Origin: Cystobasidium ongulense
Lineage: Eukaryota > Basidiomycota > Cystobasidiomycetes > Cystobasidiales > Cystobasidiaceae
Reading direction: 5' to 3'
Length of the DNA stretch: 64,000 nt
Assembly: GCA_022835595.1 (NCBI GenBank)
Contig: BQUP01000003.1
Coordinates: 688,629 to 752,628 of the forward strand
Each line of letters begins with the position of its first letter. Within the stretch, counting starts at the first letter, position 1. The position numbers and the translations under genes are program-made. This document shows positions 59,124-64,000 of the stretch, piece by piece. The notes under the pieces are model-generated. The model had not been told where the DNA came from. It did not search any database and saw only the letters and a program-made list of their open reading frames with translations.

Positions 59124-61158
59124 TTATGCGAACATCGGGAACTTCCCCCCATGTGCATGGAATGCAATAGATCTCAAATCGGTGAACTGAAGAGAGAGAA
59201 AGAAGGAAGTCAGCAGGGAAGGCCTTGCGATCTCATGCATTCCCGTCTTACAGCGTCAATGTTGAACCGTCCATATCCACTAGCTCCTCCCAAACCAGCC
59301 TGCGGATACAGGTTAGCGAGATTCTTGGCGGCAAGCTCTGGTTTGTAGTGAAACTCACATTGCCAAAAGTAGGCTCAATATGAATAGTTGACCCATTGAC
59401 TTGCACTGATCCAGCTCTAAGCTGCGGTGCGTACTTCATCGCCTCATGCAGATTGCTAGTCCAGAAACCTGCGATCAGACTATATTCACTATCATTTGCC
59501 ATTTTAACAGCATCTTCGATATCCTCGTATGGCGTCAAGGAGATCACTGTGTGTACGCGTAAGTACTGAGAACCCCTCGAGTGAAGCACAGTGCACTGCA
59601 GACTAACCTGGTCCAAACGATTCTCGCTCCCAGATGTCCATCTTTGTAGAAATTCCGCTGAGAACGGTCGGCTGAACGAGAGTAGCGTAATCTCCGGCCG
59701 CTTTATCCTGTACTTCTCCGACGAGTACTTTGGCACCTTGCTTTGCGGCGTCTCGTATCTGGCTGACTACAGTCTCTGCGGCAGAAGGCCTGAACAGGGG
59801 ACCCTGCAGGATAATTCCGAGTCAGCTGCCTGCATTCGGCATGGTTATGCTCTAATAGACTTACCAGTTGAGCTTCCTTTGGATCACCGGACCGTATCTT
59901 CTTCACCCGCTCGGTAACGAGCTGTTCGAACTCGTTATAAATCGATTTGTGCACGAGAACACGTTCGGTAGACATGCAGACCTGACATGCGTTCAGTAAG
60001 GTGTAAAGTTTTAGATGGAGGGTCTACATACCTGCCCAGAATGCACGAGTGAGCCGAATACTACACCCCAAGCTGCGCTCTCCAAATTATCTTTGGCATG
60101 CTCCGATACGATCACAGGTGCCTTTCCTCCCAGCTCCAGGATGCATTGTTTAAGATGTTTTCCGCATTCTGACGCGATAATCTTTCCGACGACATCTGAA
60201 CCCGTGAAGTTGACTCTGCGGATCTCCTTTCGAGCGATGACATAGGCAGAGAGGTGTGGTGCATCTTCTCTGCTCATTGTAACGAAGGCAAGTGCACGAG
60301 GTGGAAGGCCAGCTTCCAACAGAAGGTCCATTATGATTCTCTGACTTGCTGGAGAGTATTCAGAGGCTTTCAGGAGAACCGTGTTTCCGCTTATGAGTGG
60401 CATGGCGATTGCTCGAACGGACAGGTTGACTGGTGCGTTCCAAGGAGCGATAGCAAAAACGACCTGCATTGACGAGACTTAGACTTATAAGGACTTGGCG
60501 GGACTGGAGGGAATAAGCTTACACCAGCAGGTCTACGCTGCACAATATACATGTCCACGTCTGCATAATCAGGAAATAGTGGCGTTAGTTGACTGCTCCG
60601 TTGATTAAACACGATGCAGGACCACAGCTTGCCTGGCTTTTCGCTTCTGTGATGCTCTCCTCGGATGTTGGAAGCTTGAGCAGCTGCCTCTCTCAGCATG
60701 GCAGCACTGGCAACCTGATTGACATGCTGCCACCCTCCAGAAGCAGCTGTCTCGCTTGTCATGTTGTCCACAATCAGCTTGTGATATTTTTCAGTCATGA
60801 CCAGGTCAGCGGCTGGAGGAAGAGCGCGTCAGTCACGGCTTCGAAAGAGCAGCAAGGTGACGGGACACACCCTTGAGGAATATGACACGCTTCTGGCTAG
60901 GTGGGACGCGCTCCCATTCTGGCTGGAAGGCTGCAAGGTCTGTGACTGCATCATTCAGGTCTTCGATGCTTGCAGATGGCGCAGACCAGACACTTTTTCC
61001 GGTAAGAGCTGTATGTACGTTGCACGCAATTTACATTACCATCAGAAGACTAATGCAGATGTTTCCAGCACTTGCAGAGAAGCACACCTACGATTTACAA
61101 CCTCGAAGGTCCTCTCCGACGATGATCGGTCTTGACCAGCAATGAAAAGGTTGACCAT
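59124..61158 (-). CDS. aldehyde dehydrogenase (salicylaldehyde/vanillin-type)
   Basis: Ten exons: 61158-61092, 61008-60871, 60812-60633, 60560-60523, 60463-60032, 59981-59865, 59803-59608, 59546-59359, 59299-59252 and 59186-59124, exactly 489 codons (488 aa). NAD(P)-dependent oxidation of an aldehyde to an acid. Motifs: AIAPWNAPVNLSVRAIAMPLISGNTVLLKASEYSP; RRVNFTGSDVVGKIIASECGKHLKQCILELGGKAPVIV (Glu of ELGGKAP); catalytic Cys in HSGQVCMSTERVLV; WERESFGPVISL. The pattern AIAPWNAPVNL with LKASEYSP and the QVCMST site fits the salicylaldehyde/vanillin dehydrogenase branch. Intron 3 (60561-60632) needs a GC donor (CCAG/GCAAGC); removing it gives the usual spacing between IRGE and PAGVVFA. It is divergent from the second aldehyde dehydrogenase. 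Confidence 0.93.
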
Positions 61159-61531
61159 GTTGGCCAGGCGGGATGGCAATCAAGTAGCTTATCCCAGCTC
61201 GGTTGTTGGTGCCGTGTATACCAAGGTCGATAAAGAGCAAGACCGAGGCACTCCTTCTGAGTCTAGCGTTGACGGTTCTCACATCCGGTCTAACTGGTTT
61301 GCCGGACCCACCTCCCGATGCCAACGGAGCTTACCGAGACAGGCCATTTTTATATGGGCAGATTCGATTCTCCGTGGGGAGACGGTGCTTCTCCTCTGTT
61401 TGACACATACCTGCCTACTGAAACCCACCATCCTCCGCACTGCTAATTGCTGCACCCCTCACTTTCTCTCTAACCTACCAGAGCAACTTCAAGCAGTCAA
61501 GCGCCTGATCCACGCTCTAAATCCCATCAAA
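61159..61531. promoter_or_regulatory. divergent promoter of two aldehyde dehydrogenases
   Basis: 373 bp between divergent starts. A GTGGGG (SYGGRG, CreA/Mig1-like) site is at 61374-61379. Shared control of the two aldehyde dehydrogenases is suggested by the layout. Confidence 0.45.
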
Positions 61532-63540
61532 ATGACAATCGACTACAAAAGCTCTGCAAGATGCTTCATCAACGGACAATATGTTGAAGAAACCGAACGA
61601 GGATTCACCCTGAACAACCCGGCCAACGGCAAGGTAGTGCTTGAAAAGGTACAGGAAGCTGGGCCAAAGGGTAAGCGGCTCTGCGCGCTCTTTTCAGCGA
61701 TTGAGCCCTGATCTGGTCACTACTGACAACTTGCAATCCGTACATACACGCAGAGGTCGACGCTGCCGTTGATGCCGCACAAAAAGCTTCGCAAGCATGG
61801 GTGAGTAGAGTAGATACCTTCTCCCGTCCTTCTTACATACTGAGCAGCTCTCGTCCAGGCTGAAAGTCCACCATCGGTACGAGCCGAGTGTCTTCGCAAA
61901 CTGGCTGCTCTTATGAGTGCGTAGATCACGTGATGGCTACTATTTATAACTGACATATTCCATAGTCGAGAATGCCGATACTCTGGCGGAATTGGATGCT
62001 GTTGCCATGGGCAAACCGGTCTTCGCGCACAAGCGAGAGAACATGATTGCAGCAAGTCACCTTAAGCATGCTGCGGACCTTGCCGAAACATATCTAGGAG
62101 GCACCGCTTCAACCAACACGCCTGGCTTCTTCAACTTCTCTCTCAAGGTCCCCTATGGTGTTGTAGCGGGTATCTGTCGTAAGTGGTGGTACGTATTGCC
62201 TCTACAAACTAAATCTAAGAATGCCCCACTCCCTCCTAGCCTGGAATGTTCCCGTGATTATGTTCACTGCCAAGGCAGGTCCATCCCTGGCAGCTGGAAA
62301 TTGTATGATCATCAAGACTTCCGAGAAGAGTCCTCTATCAGGCTCTTTCATTGCCGGCTTGACTGAAAAAGCCGGCTTCCCCCCTGGTGTCCTTCAAGTA
62401 CTTACCGGAGCTGGTCTAACAGGCAAATTGTTGGCAGAGTGAGACAGCCCTCCCCTAAAGCGCTACAGGAATCAGAAACTGACACTTCTGATTCACTGCA
62501 GACACATGAAGATCCGAAAAATCTCCTTTACCGGATCGACCCGAACAGGCCGTGCAGTCCAGGAATCCGCCGCTAAATCAAACCTGAAGGATGTTACCCT
62601 TGAGCTTGGAGGAAAATCGCCAGCCATAGTACTGGCAGATGCAGACGTGTCAGTCTTGATAGTAAAATCAATCCTGATCGAGTCAACGATGCTGATGCCT
62701 TATCAAACAATGACAGCGAACAAGCAGTCAAGTCCTTGTCATTCTCGTTGTGGGCAAACAGCGGTCAGATATGTATGGCCTCTACCCGCGTTTACGTACA
62801 CGAATCCATTTTCAAGACATTCCTGGAACAATATAAGGCCGCTCTTTCCAATGTTAAATCCGGCGACCCGACTTCTGACACTACAATGATGGGGTATGTG
62901 ACTTACGCCTGCGGTTATCGACGCATTGGCTAACTAAAGCTCCTTTTCAGGCCTCTCGCAGATGCTGTACAGTTCAAGGCTGTTCAAAGCTTCTTAGATG
63001 CAGGCAAGGGATCTGCTACAGTCTCTCTTGGTGGATCAGCCGAGGAGAAGGAAGGATATTTTATCAATCCTACCGTTTTCACCGATGTAGCAGACGACGC
63101 CAAAATCAACACCGATGAGATCTTCGGACCCGTTGCTGTCCTTCACTCTTTCACCGACGATAGAGAGGTCATCAAACGAGCCAACGATTCTGAATACGGT
63201 CTTTTTGGTGAGCAACGAGTATCTCAGCTCCGAGGTGTTCACGGCTAACGGCTTGCCCAACTTAGCATCTGTTTTCACGCGTGACATGAACAAAGCCCTC
63301 AACTATGCCAAGTTACTGGAGGCAGGCGTAAGTCAAAAAATCCAATCGTAGTATAGGTACGAGACTGATGATCGTATGTATGGACAGAACATTGCCATCA
63401 ACGCAAGTTCCCCATTAGGCGCGTCTGACATGGAATTTGGTGGAGTCAAGCAATCAGGCATTGGTCGAGAGGGTGGTCCACGCAGCCTCGAAAATTGGCT
63501 GGAAACCAAATCCGTCTATGTTGCATTGGGCAGTCTGTAA
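61532..63540 (+). CDS. aldehyde dehydrogenase (ALDH1/2-like)
   Basis: Ten exons: 61532-61670, 61754-61800, 61859-61916, 61966-62178, 62240-62438, 62502-62648, 62717-62893, 62951-63207, 63266-63327 and 63388-63540, exactly 484 codons (483 aa). Distinct from its neighbour: N-terminus [25 protein letters not shown], cofactor site [16 protein letters not shown], active-site Glu in [20 protein letters not shown], catalytic Cys in [31 protein letters not shown], and C-terminal [14 protein letters not shown] with the [15 protein letters not shown] end. This is the general ALDH1/2 (retinal/acetaldehyde) branch, often broad in substrate. With the neighbour it gives the cluster two separate aldehyde-oxidising activities. 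Confidence 0.94.
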
Positions 63541-63728
63541 TTCAATGCATATCACGCCAATCATATATATTGTAGTTAGTGATGTGTGGTTGTACGCCGC
63601 TTATAAGTGGACAGCGACGATCCGCAGTACGCCCATGATATGAAGTTCAAGAGGAAGTCCCTCGATGCCCAGTATGATTTACAAATTGACCAATAGACTA
63701 GTACTCGACTAGTACTCACAATCTTCGC
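63541..63728. other. convergent intergenic region
   Basis: 3' ends of the second aldehyde dehydrogenase (+) and the partial gene (-). No feature was seen. Confidence 0.5.
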
Positions 63729-64000
63729 TCAGACATCCCGAGGTAGTTTGTTGTTCACATCTGCGTGCCCGTTGGTTCCATTAACGCCATTAATTTCCTT
63801 TGCCCCATTCGCGGGAGGATGCCCGTTAATTCCACCATCATCAACAAATCCGTCCATAGGTGTTCGTCCACCTCGATACGGAATCTTCGCCCCGGTGATT
63901 TCGTCGGCCACAGGACCGTCAAACTGTGAATACAAGGAGCGTAAGGAATTGACGGGTGCCAGTAGTCCTGGACAGGGACTGACCTCAGTTGGGACCCATT
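63729..64000 (-). CDS. partial gene, C-terminal end; possible stilbene/carotenoid-cleaving oxygenase
   Basis: Only the last two exons are in the window: 64000-63984 and 63923-63729. The spliced end reads (x)-W-V-P-T-E-F-D-G-P-V-A-D, where the first codon ends in AA and so would fit Gln, Lys or Glu. A disordered tail of Gly/Asn/Asp (PYRGGRTPMDG, VDDGGINGH, GVNGTNGHAD) leads to the stop at 63729-63731. Fungal and bacterial lignostilbene/carotenoid oxygenases typically end in a G-x-W-V-P motif. With only four visible residues this is a weak clue, strengthened by the neighbours. The rest of the gene lies beyond the window edge, so the identification is tentative. Confidence 0.35.
   Translation of the reverse strand, partial: WVPTEVSPCPGLLAPVNSLRSLYSQFDGPVADEITGAKIPYRGGRTPMDGFVDDGGINGHPPANGAKEINGVNGTNGHADVNNKLPRDV

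Overview
The window is nuclear DNA of a fungus, most likely a basidiomycete. Genes are dense and lie on both strands. They are cut by many short introns (about 50-100 bp) with GT-AG or occasional GC-AG ends and CTRAC-like branch points. One gene looks like the DUF7918 family that is common in basidiomycetes. I cannot place the organism below the phylum. I reconstructed 29 gene models by joining exons across splice sites. Most were checked by whole-codon arithmetic and by continuity of conserved protein motifs.

Layout, 0-26 kb: an RRM/RGG RNA-binding protein; uracil phosphoribosyltransferase (9 exons); a protein with a three-fold repeat of an IPTRKVRQ-PGGG module; a DUF7918-like protein; a large Ser/Pro-rich unknown; two small low-complexity genes; Mediator subunit MED10; a mitochondrial acyl-CoA dehydrogenase; an Ssk2/Wis4-type MAPKKK; and a REX1-type RNA exonuclease divergent from it.

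Layout, 26-52 kb: a Mn-type cation diffusion facilitator; D-amino-acid oxidase; a GFA/CENP-V zinc protein; a KRE2/KTR mannosyltransferase; a Ser/Thr-rich single-pass membrane protein; a Puf3-like pumilio protein; a small basic protein; a phytanoyl-CoA dioxygenase-like enzyme; homocitrate synthase; an Alba/Rpp20-like protein divergent from transcription elongation factor Elf1; and release factor eRF1. This is ordinary housekeeping sequence with no operon-like logic.

Layout, 52.5-64 kb: this stretch differs. It holds an MFS efflux-type transporter, a zinc aryl/benzyl-type alcohol dehydrogenase, a SnoaL/NTF2-like protein and two distinct aldehyde dehydrogenases. At the window edge lies the last part of a gene whose spliced end reads x-W-V-P-T-E, reminiscent of the C-terminus of stilbene/carotenoid cleavage oxygenases. 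Two divergent promoters contain CreA/Mig1-like sites, one as a perfect palindrome. I read this as a candidate catabolic gene cluster for aromatic aldehydes or alcohols, possibly fed by cleavage of a stilbene- or lignin-type dimer. The cluster is the best candidate here for an undescribed system; its substrate is inference.

Other points of interest are the exon-module duplication in the IPTRKVRQ protein, three GC-AG introns, several exons of 11-26 nt, and a tendency for the centres of some long exons to be much more AT-rich than the parts near introns. I saw no transposons, LTR elements, CRISPR arrays, rRNA or tRNA genes.
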